Source: Eonycteris spelaea (taxonomy: Eukaryota > Chordata > Mammalia > Chiroptera > Pteropodidae). From it: 64,000 nt of DNA. Positions 24,026 to 33,955 of this stretch are shown in pieces; within the stretch, counting starts at the first letter, position 1; each line of letters begins with the position of its first letter. A program made the position numbers and the translations under genes. A model generated the notes under the pieces. It was not told the origin of the DNA and made no database searches. It saw only the letters and a program-made list of their open reading frames with translations. Location: assembly GCA_003508835.1 (NCBI GenBank), contig PUFA01000084.1, positions 5,022,001 through 5,086,000 on the forward strand, written 5' to 3'.

Positions 24026-24714
24026 TAATGCCTGACTCACTTTCTCTAAAAAAAAAAATCTCTAAACTAGTGTAAAAAATATTAAATAACTCTGGCTTCC
24101 ATATGGTTCCCAATTGTTCTTCTTAATATATGATTAAAAAACAAGCAGCCTTCATAAGAAATTCATACTGCTGCTCTTGGTGACACTTTATATTTCTTTT
24201 CTCATATTTGAACTTTATTTTGAAATATATGTCAAATATGGCATGGTGTATTTCCAGTCACATTAGAAGTTTTGTTTGTGTATTCCATTTGAAATAAAAG
24301 AGTAGTTCTGACTTTTTTTTAAGATTAGAGGTCTAGAATTTTTACTTTGTTTTTAAATTAAGTATTCATTTCAACAGACTGGTAAAACCCTGGAGAGTAT
24401 AAATTTTTTTCCAGAATCCTACAACACTGGTAATATTTTGGGACATAGGCACCTGTGGTTTTTAGATTTGTGGGAAATGACATTAGTTTAGGGGACATTC
24501 TGGATATAATTTCTTCCTAGTAATGATCAAGAGGTGGGTAGATCTAAGATGAAAATTTGTGTTAGTTGACTTAAATGTAGACATAAGTTGCTGCTAGGCT
24601 AGTGTTGATGGCAGAATTCTCAGACTTTATTTCTTTTGAAACCATTGTTTTTATTGTTTCTGTTTCTTGATTTCTCCTCACTTATTATTATTATTATATT
24701 ATCCATATTACTAA
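24026..24714. other. Unassigned stretch
   Basis: AT-rich with no gene. Sequence directly after the L1 may be its decayed continuation, but no block could be matched. Confidence 0.35.
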
Positions 24715-24890
24715 ATCTAATAATTACTTTTCTGAAAAATTAAGATGTAATTTACATACCATAAGATCTCACCCATTTAGAATATACAGTTCAGTGGCTT
24801 TTCATATATTCAGAAGGTTGTGCAAACATCAAAAAGATCTAATTCTAGAACATTTTCAATTCCCCAAAGATCCACAGTGTATTTCTAACA
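24715..24890 (-). mobile_element. L1 3' UTR fragment (old L1M/L1ME type)
   Basis: Reads AAGATGTAATTTACATACCATAAGATCTCACCCATTTAGAATATACAGTTCAGTGG on the plus strand, then GTTGTGCAAACATC and TCTAGAACATTTTCAATTCCCC. This is the antisense L1M 3' UTR (ATATAATTCACATACCATAAAATTCACC...GTTGTGCAACCATCACC...AGAACATTTTCATCACC). Confidence 0.65.
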
Positions 24891-25460
24891 GTCATTCTTG
24901 GAGATACAGTCTTAATATTCCAGCAATTTTATAACTACCTGTTCCTATATCTAAATGATACTGTATTAAGAATATGTTGTTGTAAGGGATTTCTCTCTTG
25001 GCCTTCTGTTTTTCATGCCAACCCTCCCTAGTTGCTTCCACTGCCCCATAATTTCAAGAATTCTCACTATGCTGCATGTTTTTCTTTATAAGCTTCTTAA
25101 TGTGTCAGCATCCTTATTGAAATGGAGTGTCTAGATTAAGACACAGGCTTTGATCTGACCAGTCCTCATAGGATAATTGCTATCTTCTTTATTATTGTAA
25201 CTGATATTATTGATCATAAGGCCATAAATATTCTGAAATCTGTCAACATTCCCACAGCATCTGTAGTTTCCTGCCTCTAATGAGTAATAAAACTAAAAAT
25301 TATATAATGGGGCATAGAGAGTGCGAAGGGAAGATGAATATGGGGAATACGGACACATGACTAACACAAACTTAATATACACCTAACATAACTAGAAAAT
25401 ATTATTGATTCACTGATGTAGTACTCTGAATTAGCTAGTATGCTAAAAAATAAATAGATT
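24891..25460. other. Unassigned stretch
   Basis: No gene or named repeat recognised; ordinary AT-rich sequence up to the target site of the next L1. Confidence 0.4.
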
Positions 25461-25476
25461 AAGACTAAAGTTGGGA
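25461..25476. repeat. L1 target-site duplication, left copy
   Basis: AAGACTAAAGTTGGGA. The right copy at 26383-26398 reads AAGACTAAGATTGGGA, 14 of 16 identical. Both sit exactly at the element borders. Confidence 0.85.
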
Positions 25477-25504
25477 TAATAACATAGTTCTATTTTTAAT
25501 TTTT

Positions 25505-25744
25505 TCAGTAATCTCCAAACTGTTTTCTGTAGTGGCTGCACCAATTTACAAATTCAACAACAGTGCACAAGGGTTTCCTTTTCTCCACATCCTTGCCAAC
25601 ACTTGTTATTTGTTGACTTATCGATGACAGCCATTCTGACAGGTATGAGGAGATATTGTGGTTTGATTCGCATTTCCCTGCAATTAGTGACGCTGAGCAT
25701 CTTTTCATATGTCTGATGGCCATCTTTATGTCATCTTTATCCAA
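25505..25744 (-). pseudogene. Inverted L1 ORF2p remnant
   Basis: A 79-codon open stretch covering the inverted 5' segment of the L1. [16 protein letters not shown] corresponds to the ORF2p C-terminal region that normally reads [37 protein letters not shown] matches the following decayed segment. The reading runs opposite to the element's 3' part because of the inversion. Not functional. Confidence 0.7.
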
Positions 25745-25879
25745 AGGAAATTAACACACTGATTGGAAAAGATATTTGCCCTATATGTTCATTAAACATT
25801 ATTTCCAATAGCCAAGATATAGAAGTAACCTAGATGTCTATTGATAGATGAGTCAATAAAGAGGATGTCGTACACACCT

Positions 25880-25912
25880 GCACACACACACAGACACACA
25901 CACACACACACA
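25880..25912. repeat. (CA)n microsatellite
   Basis: CA dinucleotides interrupted once by CAGA, inside the sense part of the L1 where the ancestor has a TATATA run. Confidence 0.95.
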
Positions 25913-26382
25913 ATGGAATATTACCCAGCAATAAAAAATGAAATCTTGCTATTTGTGAAAACATGGGTAGACTAGATGGTATTAATGCTGAGTGAAATAT
26001 GTCAGAGAAAGAAAAATACCATATAATTTCAGTTATATGTGAAATCTAAAAAAATAAAATAAGTGAATAAATAAATAAAGCAGAAACAGACTCATAAATA
26101 ATCTGATGGTTGCCAGAAGGGAGTGGTGGGATGGGTGAAAAAAGTGAAGGTGAACAAGAGGCACAAACTTCATTTATAAAATAAATAAGCTATGAGCATG
26201 TAAGTTTACAGTACAGGCAACATAGTCAATAATACTGGAATAACTTTGTATGGTGACAGATGACAGATAGCTACTAGACTTACTATAGTGTTTATATCAT
26301 AAAGTATATAAATGTTGAATCATGATGTTGACCTCCTGACACTTATGTAATATTGCATGTCAATATAATAAATTTTTTTTTA

Positions 26383-26398
26383 AAGACTAAGATTGGGA
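26383..26398. repeat. L1 target-site duplication, right copy
   Basis: AAGACTAAGATTGGGA directly after the L1 A-rich tail; partner of 25461-25476. Confidence 0.85.
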
Positions 26399-26789
26399 AT
26401 AGGTATATCTCTTGTAATGGACCCAACATTATGGGGTTTGTAACAGCATTAAATGAATAAATGTTATGTGTATCATACTCTGACATTATTTTCAATAAGT
26501 CACATGAGCAGATAATTATATTTTGAAGGTAGAGGATTAAAATTACTTATATCCCACTTCTGCTGAGAGTTTTTCCAAAGTTACTAAATAAAAGCGACAT
26601 TTGTGACTTAGGGTGGAGCTTAGGAAACAGAGATCTTTGCACTAAATTTTTTAAATGTTAGACTACTCCCAGTGGATAGTTTAATGATTCTAAATGGAAA
26701 CTGTGAAAAAGCAGGTCTAACGGTAACCAGATGTCCTGGGATTTAGAATGGTGTGCTGAATGCAGCAGCCCTATATAAAGCTTTTGAAA
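26399..26789. other. Unassigned stretch
   Basis: No gene or repeat recognised. Contains GCAGCCCTATATAAAGC near 26766, a TATA-like word without any supporting promoter context. Confidence 0.4.
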
Positions 26790-27118
26790 CTTTCAATGCT
26801 TGTCATTTTTATTTTCTTTTATCAACTATTTAAAAATATAATAAGATAGAATTAAAATAAATAGCAAATACCCATTTCTCATTTTAAGAATGTTAACATT
26901 TACCATGTTTGCTTAAGGAAATGTTTACAGAAATTAATCTTTGCAGAAATAGTTGAAGTTCCCTTCTCTTTGTGTTTCTCTCTTTATTCCCAGAGATAAC
27001 CACTCTCCCGAGGTTAATGTATATGCTTTCAGTCCATACTTTTATTATTTTTACATTTTTATTTTGTGCGTGTTCGTTAACACGATGTAGTTTTGTATAT
27101 TTAAAAAATTACATAAAT
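26790..27118 (-). mobile_element. Ancient L1 3' UTR (part of the split L1)
   Basis: CAGAAATAGTTGAAGTTCCCTTC, ATTCCCAGAGATAACCACTCTCCCGAGGTTAATGTATATGC and TCAGTCCATACTTTTATT match the antisense 3' UTR of an old L1 (AATAGTTGAAGTCCCC...AAGGTAACCACTATCCTGAAGTTGGTG). It appears to continue at 27735 after an interruption. Confidence 0.6.
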
Positions 27119-27734
27119 AATAGCTCAATGTCTTGATTTCCAATCTAGGTACCAAGGTGTTTCTGGAATGCCAAAGGGAACTCATAGGTGTTCTGCAGCA
27201 TATTCCAAATTTTCAAGAGAAACATGGTAATATTCAAAATCTGTCAGATGCCAGGTCAGCCACTAGCTTGTGATAGTTCACAGTTTCAGCATTTAATTTT
27301 AGTGCATTCTTTCTAGACATGATGGTGTCATGTCTTTGAGAAGCCAGATTTTTGGCTGTTGCTGTCGTAGAAAGCAGGTAATGTGTGAAAATCAATATAT
27401 TTCAGGAAATAAAGGTGGCAGTGGCCAATATGATTTTCAGGTTTGAGAAGTTGTGCAGTGCCCAACAGGCACACACATCTTGATAATAAGTAATAAGTAC
27501 TTTAAGAATGGTTATACAAGAATGGAATTAAAATATTTCCCTTCAATTTATGTTTATTATTTTTATGTGATCATTTAATTTTGAGGAATTAAAAACTTAT
27601 TGAGTTGTTTAGAACTAAATTATTCAATAAATGGATCTCTTAGGTACTTTTTTAGGCTAAGTTTGCTGTGAAAACGTTACTAAGACACTGAGGGTTCTTG
27701 TGAACTGAGAAATTTTAGGTCATTGTGCAACATA
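27119..27734. other. About 0.6 kb interruption in the ancient L1, identity unknown
   Basis: L1 text stops near TAAATAATAGC (27118) and resumes near 27735 (ATTTTGGTTTTACTTGACC...GTTCATTC). The interior does not look like L1 and I recognise no family. TACCAAGGTGTTTCTGGAATGCC near 27150 faintly recalls hAT-type ends, but no terminal inverted repeats could be paired. Confidence 0.35.
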
Positions 27735-27983
27735 TTTTGGTTTTACTTGACCTTATGTTCATTCATAGTTATCTATGTTGGTATATATAGGCCCAGAGCG
27801 TTTTAGATGTTGAATGTAGTGCTATGTATTATTTCATTGTGTGACTGGCCCACTATTTATCTATTTCCTATTGATACACATTTGTGTTTCTTTCCATCCC
27901 TCCCTCTTCACTCCCTTCACCTTTACTCTTCTTTATATTTTCCCTCCCCCTTCCTATTGTCTTCCTTTTTTCTCTTTTTCTTT

Positions 27984-28094
27984 CTTCCTCCCTCCCTCCC
28001 TCCCTCCCTCCCTCCCTCCCTTCTTTCCTTCCTTCCTTCCTTCCTTCCTTCCTTCCTTCCTTCCTTCCTTCCTTCCTTCCTTCCTTCCTTCCTT
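27984..28094. repeat. (CCCT)n(CCTT)n polypyrimidine tract
   Basis: CCTC units at 27984-28020 followed by CCTT units at 28022-28094, embedded in a still longer pyrimidine-rich stretch from about 27885. All three plus-strand frames are open through it (Pro/Ser/Leu/Phe repeats), which explains the long but meaningless open frames here. Confidence 0.97.
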
Positions 28095-28774
28095 CTCTTT
28101 TATTTTTCTATTACACTAAATCTTTCAGTAAATATTTTGATAAATATCTACTTATGTACATTTGAGAGAATGTCTGTATTTGAATTGCTGGGTTTAGGGA
28201 ATGCACATTTTTAACTTTAAAAAGCAATAGAAAATTGCTCTCCAAATGTTTCTGAATTCTCCAACTCCAAATACTGACAGGCTTTTAAGTTTTTGATAAA
28301 AAGAGAATTGTAAAAGTATATCTATTTGCTATTTTAATTTTATTTCTTTTAAGTAAAGTTGAGCTTCTCTTCATATTCTTATTGGCCAATCAGGTTTTAT
28401 TTTCCGATTTTTTTGTTTGCATTCTGTCAACAGTTTTAAAAATTATAATGCTTATGTTTTTTCTTATTGATTTGTTGTAGCTTGTTGTATATCTGAATAG
28501 AAATGCTTTGCTGATTATGTATGTTGCAAATATCTTTTCTTAGTCTCTTTGTCTTTTATCCACAATTATAGTGTTTGGTGTTTTGTTTTATTTTTGCTTA
28601 TATTGAGAGAACAGTAGTTTTTCTAATTTGGTCTCAAAAGATGGCATATATCACTTAAATATTTTCTGATGCCGAACGATTCTTATATTCCTGGGATAAG
28701 TTCTCTATAATTATTATGTATTTGTATGTATATGTACACATTACTTTATGTGGTTTGCTCTTATTTATAATTTT

Positions 28775-28783
28775 TGCATGTAA
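28775..28783. repeat. Target-site duplication of the nested L1, left copy
   Basis: TGCATGTAA, with TGCACCTAA at 31621-31629 as its partner (7 of 9 identical). It lies at the boundary between the ancient L1 and the nested L1 tail. Confidence 0.65.
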
Positions 28784-29344
28784 TTTTTTATTAAAATATA
28801 TTTTTTTAATTATAGTTGACATGCAATATTATATTAGTTTCAGGTACATAACATAGTTATTAGACATTTATATAACTTACAAAGTGATCACTCCAATATA
28901 TCTAGTACCATCTGATGCTATACATAGTTATTACAATATTATTGACTATATTCTCCATCCTAAATCTTACATCCCCATGACTGTTTTTGGTTTCTTCGAA
29001 TAAATACCAGAAGTGGTCCATTCTTGTCTCTTGTTATAACCTTTGCTTTCAAGTATATTTTGCCTTGTATAACTGTTGCTACTCCAGCTTTTTAAAATTT
29101 CCATTTGCACAAAATATCTTTTTCCATCCTTTACTTTCCGTCTGTATATGTCTTTTGCTCTGAAGTGGGTCTCTTTTAAGCAGCATATGTAAGGGTCTTA
29201 TTTTGTTATCTATTCAGTTACCCTATATTCTTTGATTGGAGCACCTAATTCATTTACATTTAAAGTAACTGTTGATAGATATGTGTTATTGCTGTTTTAT
29301 TCATATTTTTTTCATTTTCTTCTTTGAGAAATGTCTAAGTTTTC

Positions 29345-30181
29345 TTGCAGTACTGGCTTGATAGTGATGAACTCTTTTAGCTTTTCATTTTCTGGGAGTC
29401 TTTTCTGTCCTTCAATTCAAAATGATAGCCTTGCTGGGTAGAATGATCTTGGTTGTAAGTCCTTGCTTTTCATCTCTTTGAATATTTCATGCCAATTACT
29501 TTTGGCTGCAAAGTTTCTGTTCAGAAAACTGACAGTTTTATAGGAGCCCCCTTGTAATTGCTTTTCTCTTGCTGCTTTTAAGGTTCCCACTTTGTTTTTA
29601 ACTTTTGGCATTTTAATTATATGTCTTGGTATGGGCATGTTTGGGTTCATCTTGTTTGGAACTCTCTGCACTTCCTGGATGTATATTAATTTCCTTCACC
29701 AGGTTAGGGAATTTTTTTTCGTCATTATTTCTTTAAATAGGTTTTCAATTCCTTACACTTTCTCTTCTCCTTCTGTTACCCCTATGATGTGAATGTTGGT
29801 ATACTTGATGTTGTTGCAGAGGCCGCTTAAAATGTCCTCATGTTTTTATTCTTTTTTTTTTTCTGTTCTGATTAGGGTTTTTTTGCTACCATGTTTTCTA
29901 AATCACTCATTCAATCCTCTGCTTCATCTAGTCTACTGTTGATCACCTCTAATGTATTTTTTTAATTTCAGTTATTGTATTCTTAGTTTCTGACTTTTTA
30001 AAATGTTTTCTATCTCCGTTTTTCTGTTTCCTATCTCTTTGTTGAAGTTCTCATTGACGTCATCGAGCATACATATAACCGGTGTTGAACTCTGCATCTG
30101 GTAGATAACTTATCTCCATTTTGTTAAGTTTTTTTCTGGAGTTTTGCTCTGTTTTTTTTTTTTTTTTTTCATTTGGGACAT
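29345..30181 (-). pseudogene. L1 ORF1 (nucleic-acid-binding chaperone) pseudogene
   Basis: ORF1p normally forms a coiled-coil trimer that coats L1 RNA. A start codon remains at 30181-30179 (ATG TCC CAA ATG, M-S-Q-M). A T-run at about 30150-30169 and further indels then break the coiled-coil half. The C-terminal RNA-binding domain is the best preserved part: 29671-29417 is open for 84 codons with VPNKMNPNMPIPRHII, LKAAREKQLQ, WHEIFKEMKSKDLQPRSF and YPARLSF, all recognisable ORF1p C-terminal motifs. The frame fails before the expected end near 29345. No intact protein can be made. Confidence 0.85.
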
Positions 30182-30184
30182 GTT

Positions 30185-31620
30185 TCTTTATCTCCTCATT
30201 TTGGCTGTCTCCCTGTGTTTGTTTCTATGTTTTAGAGGTAGCTGCTATGTTTTGCAGTCTTGGAAGAGTGACCTTCTGTAGTAGGTGTCCTACGGGGCCC
30301 AGCGGCACAGTCTCTCTGGTCACTTGAGCTGGATGCTGCATGTTTGTCCCTTTTGTGTGTTAAATGCTTTTCCTGTTGTCATTGAGCTTTGATTGCTGTT
30401 GGAACATTAATGGGAGGATTGACTCTCAAGCTAATTTGCTGTGGGGACTGGCCATGACTACAGCAGAGTGGCTGTTATGCAGAGGCTGCCCCAATGGCTC
30501 AGGATTCACTTTAGTGGGGTTCTGGTGCCTGTGAGTCTCCCCTTTGGGTGTGTTGTTTATGGAGGTGGTTCAGTGGTATCTGGTATGGTCTAAATCTGGC
30601 CACCAGATATGTTGGTTCTGGGCCTTTTGGGAGGACCTCAGGTGCAGGCCAAAGTTAGCTGCTGCCTGTCCTGTCTGGGCTACTTGGTATGAGCTACAAA
30701 GTGATCTGAAGATAGTTGCCACTCGTGCTGAGCTTGGAGATATCTCGTAGAGGCTAACCTGTAACTTGAGGTTGGCTGCCACTAGTGCTGGGCTTGGGGC
30801 CACTTAGCAAGAGGTACTGGGAATGCTGAAGCCAGATGCTGCTTATTTGGGGTTTTTGAACCTTGAGAGATTTTAGGAAAGTCTGCATCATGAGCCAAGA
30901 CAGGCCATTTGTATGGAAAAGTCACTAGAAGTGTCTTAGGTGGGCCCATATGTTGGATTGGGCAGGGTCTCAGGGAATCACCATGGCAGGATTAATGGTG
31001 TTAGCCAGGTTAATGAAGACTCAGATTTGGTGCCTTCCTGTGTCTGCAGGCTAAGTGGCAGAGATGACTTAACAAAGGGACAGTGGCTTCTGTCAGCACT
31101 TATGTCTGAGGGAAAGATACCCCTTCAGCCCTCGCCTGAAGCCAGATAATTCAGTTACTCCCAAATGTCCCTGGAGCCTTTCAAGTTGCATCCCAAGCAT
31201 TGGAGCTCATAGTGAATGAGTTCATCAGTGAATAAATCCATGTAGGGGCCCTTAAGAAGAATGCCTGAGACTCCAATGGCCCTCTGTTTCATTGTCCTCC
31301 ACTGGTTTTTCATTGCCGGAAGTTATGGGGACTTCTTTCCCTGGGCTGGGGAGCCTGGTGTGGGGTTGTGGACTCTTGTTCCTCAGGCACCTTCACAGCT
31401 GAGATATCCCTCCAGGTTTTTAACCACCACACATGAGTGTGAGACCAGCCCATTCTGTGTCTCAGCCCCTTCCCCAATCTTGACGTGGCTTCTTCTGTAT
31501 ATCCTTATTGGACTGATGTGCAGCTAGGCTCCAAATGGTTCTTCTGTTATTTAGTTGTACTTTTGATATGGTCATGGGAGGAAGTGAGCACATTGTTTAT
31601 CTTCTCCACCATCTTGACCA
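30185..31620 (-). promoter_or_regulatory. L1 5' UTR (internal promoter region)
   Basis: GC content here is visibly higher than anywhere else in the window. The plus-strand text CAGTCTTGGAAGAGTGACC, AGTAGGTGTCCTACGGGGCCC and TCTCTCTGGTCACTTGAGC (30250-30330) is the L1 5' UTR proximal to ORF1. The block ends at 31620 in the L1 5' terminus, CTTCTCCACCATCTTGACC on the plus strand. Function is known for the family (Pol II transcription from the first base); whether this old copy is active is unknown. Open frames inside it (30544-31527) are not coding. Confidence 0.8.
31609..31616 (-). promoter_or_regulatory. YY1-type site at the L1 5' end
   Basis: CCATCTTG on the plus strand, CAAGATGG on the minus strand, placed within about 12 bases of the element's 5' terminus. 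In human L1 a YY1 site at this position directs accurate start-site choice; the assignment here is by position and motif. Confidence 0.6.
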
Positions 31621-31629
31621 TGCACCTAA
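31621..31629. repeat. Target-site duplication of the nested L1, right copy
   Basis: TGCACCTAA immediately beyond the L1 5' end; partner of 28775-28783. Confidence 0.65.
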
Positions 31630-32680
31630 GTTCTTAAGTGAGATCACATATACTTTTCTAATGCTCTGTAGTTTTAGTATCAATTTTCCTATCAATTATT
31701 AGTCATAAAACTATTCGTTTTTCTATTCGTTATTCTATTGATTTTCTTACACTTTTCTAGAAAATTGCCCTTTTTCGAGTTTATAAATTGCCATTTAGTT
31801 GTCTAGTGTGTTCTTTTATGATACTTCATGTTTCTTCTGTCTTTAAAGATGCATTTTCTTTATTTCTAAAATTTCTAAATAGTGCCTTTTTATTGCTTAA
31901 TATTTAATGATTAATAATAATAAGATCAGTATATGTTTTATTATTGGGTTGAATTTTGGAAGTTTTATATGGTTTAGCCTAACATTTTATTTGTCTTTTT
32001 TAAAGACCAGTTTTGGCCACCATTGTTATTCGTTCTGTGCCACTATTTTTTTTCTAATCTTTATTATTTATTTCCTTCTCCTTTATTTGGCTTCATTCTG
32101 CTATTATTTTTTTAACTTGCTAAATTATACCTCAACTTATTAATTTTTACAACTTTTTAACATCTAATAATGCATTCAAGACCATAAATTTTCCACTAAG
32201 TACCACTTTAGCTGCATCCCACAGGTTTTGATATGTAATGTTTTTATTGTTGTTCAGTTTTAAATATTTAATATTTTCATTATGATTTTTTGACTCATGG
32301 ATTATTTATAAATGTGTTTTTAGTTTCCAAATATATACAGATTTTTAATCTGTCTTTTTGTCTTAATTTCTGATTTTATTGCATTGTGGTTAGATAACAT
32401 GGTTTGTATAATATAAATTCTTTGTTGTTCATTGTGACTTCTTTTAATGGATCAATAATTGTTGAATTTTATAAATAGCACACATTGGTTTGGAAAGAAC
32501 ATGAAATCCTTGAGGAAATGTTTCTACAAATCAGTTAGTTCAGAATTATTAATTGCATTGTTTAAATCTTCTGTATCTTTACTAATTTTTTTCTCTCCTA
32601 CAGAACTATCTTCTGCCTCATGATCTACTCTTTCACTTTGTTCATTGTTCTGCTTGAATTTCACCTTCTTAGAAAGCTTT
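31630..32680 (-). mobile_element. Ancient L1, right part of the split copy (RT region)
   Basis: Continues the element interrupted at 28783: GTTCTTAAGTGAGATCAC...CTCTGTAGTTTTAGTATC. Then TTATTTCCTTCTCC near 32070, GCATCCCACAGGTTTTGATATG near 32214, GATTTTATTGCATTGTGGTTAGATAACATGG near 32374 and AAATGTTTCTACAAATCAG near 32516. This is the antisense of ORF2 around and upstream of the RT core. Heavily diverged. Confidence 0.68.
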
Positions 32681-32804
32681 CTTTCGACATTCTGTCTGAA
32701 ATATCTGTTTTTCCATATTGTTACTCTCTTTTTCCTTGTCCTCTCTTTCCCTTGTGACATTTATTAGTATTGGACATTATATTTTGTATTTAGGTATTCA
32801 TTAT

Positions 32805-32935
32805 CTCCCTTACCAGAACATAAACTTGCTGAAGACAGGAACTATGTTTTATTCACTACCGTATCTTCTGGGCCTAAAATAGTATCTGCCTAAAACAGCT
32901 ATTTAGTATATAGTTGTTGAGTGAATGAACAAAAG
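32805..32935 (+). mobile_element. L2 3' end
   Basis: CAGAACATAAACTTGCTGAAGACAGGAACTATGTTTTATTCACTACCGTATCTTCTGGGCC, then TATATAGTTGTTGAGTGAATGAAC. This follows the sense L2 terminus almost word for word (AGAATGTAAGCTCCATGAGGGCAGGGACTTTG...TTGTTGAATGAATGA). Confidence 0.72.
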
Positions 32936-33873
32936 AGTAGCAATTTCTCATATTGTGGTAAGCTCATTTTCAATTGAAGGAGGTTGTTTTCTGAGAGTTT
33001 TGTGGTCCCTTCAAAGTGATTTAGTATTATCTTCTGTCCTATGACCCAATCTATGCCCATAAGCATTTAATTAAGCCCTGATTGTTCTTGTGTTACTTTT
33101 TAAACTTGGATTTTCTATTCCAAAAATATAGTATAAATGCTGATTTCTGAGGTGCCTCTGGAACACATTTGAGTTTTGTAATTTTTCATGTGACTTTTTA
33201 CCACCCTGAGAATAATTTAGATTTTTGTATTGCTTTTCCATGCTAATCTGTAGAATTTTTCTACTCCTAATCTTATGAGTGGAACTTCCATTAACAAGCA
33301 TGCCAGTTTCTGCTCCACTTTCTCATTGGATCGAGATGTTGTCTGTTGTGCACACATTGGTGATAATATTCCAAATATCATCTGAAATATCTGGATATGC
33401 GTGAATATGATGCCCTAGGGTCCGTCCGGCAAGTCTTCAGCTCCCACCTTGGCTCTAGGTTTAAGTTCTCTCTTCCTTTCTGACACTAAGGACTTTCTTT
33501 TCCATCTTTCATTCTAACTTGGCTTAGTTTATAATTATCAAAATTATCCTAAATATCTGAGTATTTGAAGTGAAAGGGAAATAGAATCACATCAGTGGAA
33601 TCTGCCAAATTTCCTGTAGTTTGTAGCATTTCATAATAACTTATCTTTACTTCTAGTAGGTCCATTAACATCTTTATATGAATCTTTATAAAGGTTGTTT
33701 ACAGCATGTTAATCTCTTTATAGAAGATGTACAGTAAATATACTAATGTACTTGCTCTTAACTTGGATTTTGTTGCCCAAATTCTTCAGTAACTGACATA
33801 CATCTGTGCTGTCATAGTAACAATCATGTGTAATTTTTTCAAAGAAAATATCCTTTAAGTTAACAGCAGTGCG

Positions 33874-33878
<5 letters not shown>
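32936..33878. other. Unassigned stretch
   Basis: No gene or named repeat recognised. A few CpG-containing words near 33420 (TCCGTCCGGC), no promoter context. Confidence 0.4.
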
Positions 33879-33934
<56 letters not shown>

Positions 33935-33955
33935 TGTGTGTTTGTGTGTGTGTGT
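33879..33955. repeat. (CT)26 followed by (TG)n
   Basis: A 52-base uninterrupted CT run directly joined to about 25 bases of TG with one TTTG interruption, then purine-rich GGGAGGAAGGAGAGGAAGAG. Highly likely to be length-polymorphic. Confidence 0.97.

Larger units (their letters stand above)
25477..26382 (+). mobile_element. L1 with 5' inversion, bounded by target-site duplications
   Basis: The 3' part, from about 25738 to the tail near 26382, is sense L1 on the plus strand: ATCCAAAGGAAATT, AATAGCCAAGATATAGAAG, ATTACCCAGCAATAAAAAATGAAATC, CTGATGGTTGCCAGAAGGGAG, ending in TCAATATAATAAATTTTTTTTTAAAG. The 5' part (25480 to about 25738) is inverted, with antisense ORF2 C-terminal text such as CTGTTTTCTGTAGTGGCTGC and TTTTCTCCACATCCTTGCC. 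The 16-base flanking duplications encompass both pieces, so this was one insertion event with twin priming. A CA microsatellite sits in the 3' part. Confidence 0.92.
27735..28783 (-). mobile_element. Ancient L1, left part of the copy split by a nested insertion
   Basis: Antisense ORF2 C-terminal text: TTCATTGTGTGACTGGCCCACTATTTATC near 27834, GAATTGCTGGGTTTAGGGAATGC near 28181, GCTGATTATGTATGTTGCAAATATC near 28510 and TATTCCTGGGATAAGTTC near 28687. The last readable L1 words before the nested element are TAATTTTTGCATGTAA, and the next L1 words follow at 31630. A long CCCT/CCTT tract has expanded in the middle. Confidence 0.65.
28784..31620 (-). mobile_element. Nested half-L1: intact 5' end, 5' UTR, ORF1, ORF2 start, ORF2 body missing, 3' UTR
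   Basis: Minus-strand element, read from high to low coordinates. GC-rich 5' UTR 31620-30185, decayed ORF1 30181 to about 29345, inter-ORF spacer, first ~265 nt of ORF2 to about 29018. There it is joined to the C-terminal-region word CCACTTCTGG (28997-29018 reads TACCAGAAGTGGTCC on the plus strand). After a second gap near 28985 comes the 3' UTR (GGTACATAACATAGTTATTAG, ACATGCAATATTATATTAG) and an A/T-rich tail. The RT is entirely absent. The 5' end is complete to the CCATCTTG word, short TSDs flank it, and the surrounding DNA is one older L1. So it inserted as a full 5'-to-3' unit, probably already lacking ORF2. Confidence 0.88.

Noticed and set aside
26766..26782. TATATAAA-like word as a promoter
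   Set aside because: No initiator, CpG enrichment or downstream gene; AT-rich words of this kind are common here.
27807..28214. Longest open frame of the window (135 codons), with overlapping 92- and 93-codon frames
   Set aside because: Pro/Ser/Leu/Phe repeats produced by the CCCT/CCTT tract, open in all three frames, lying inside an ancient L1.
30544..31527. Open frames of 68-88 codons on both strands
   Set aside because: They lie in the GC-rich L1 5' UTR, where fewer stops occur; not conserved L1 ORFs.
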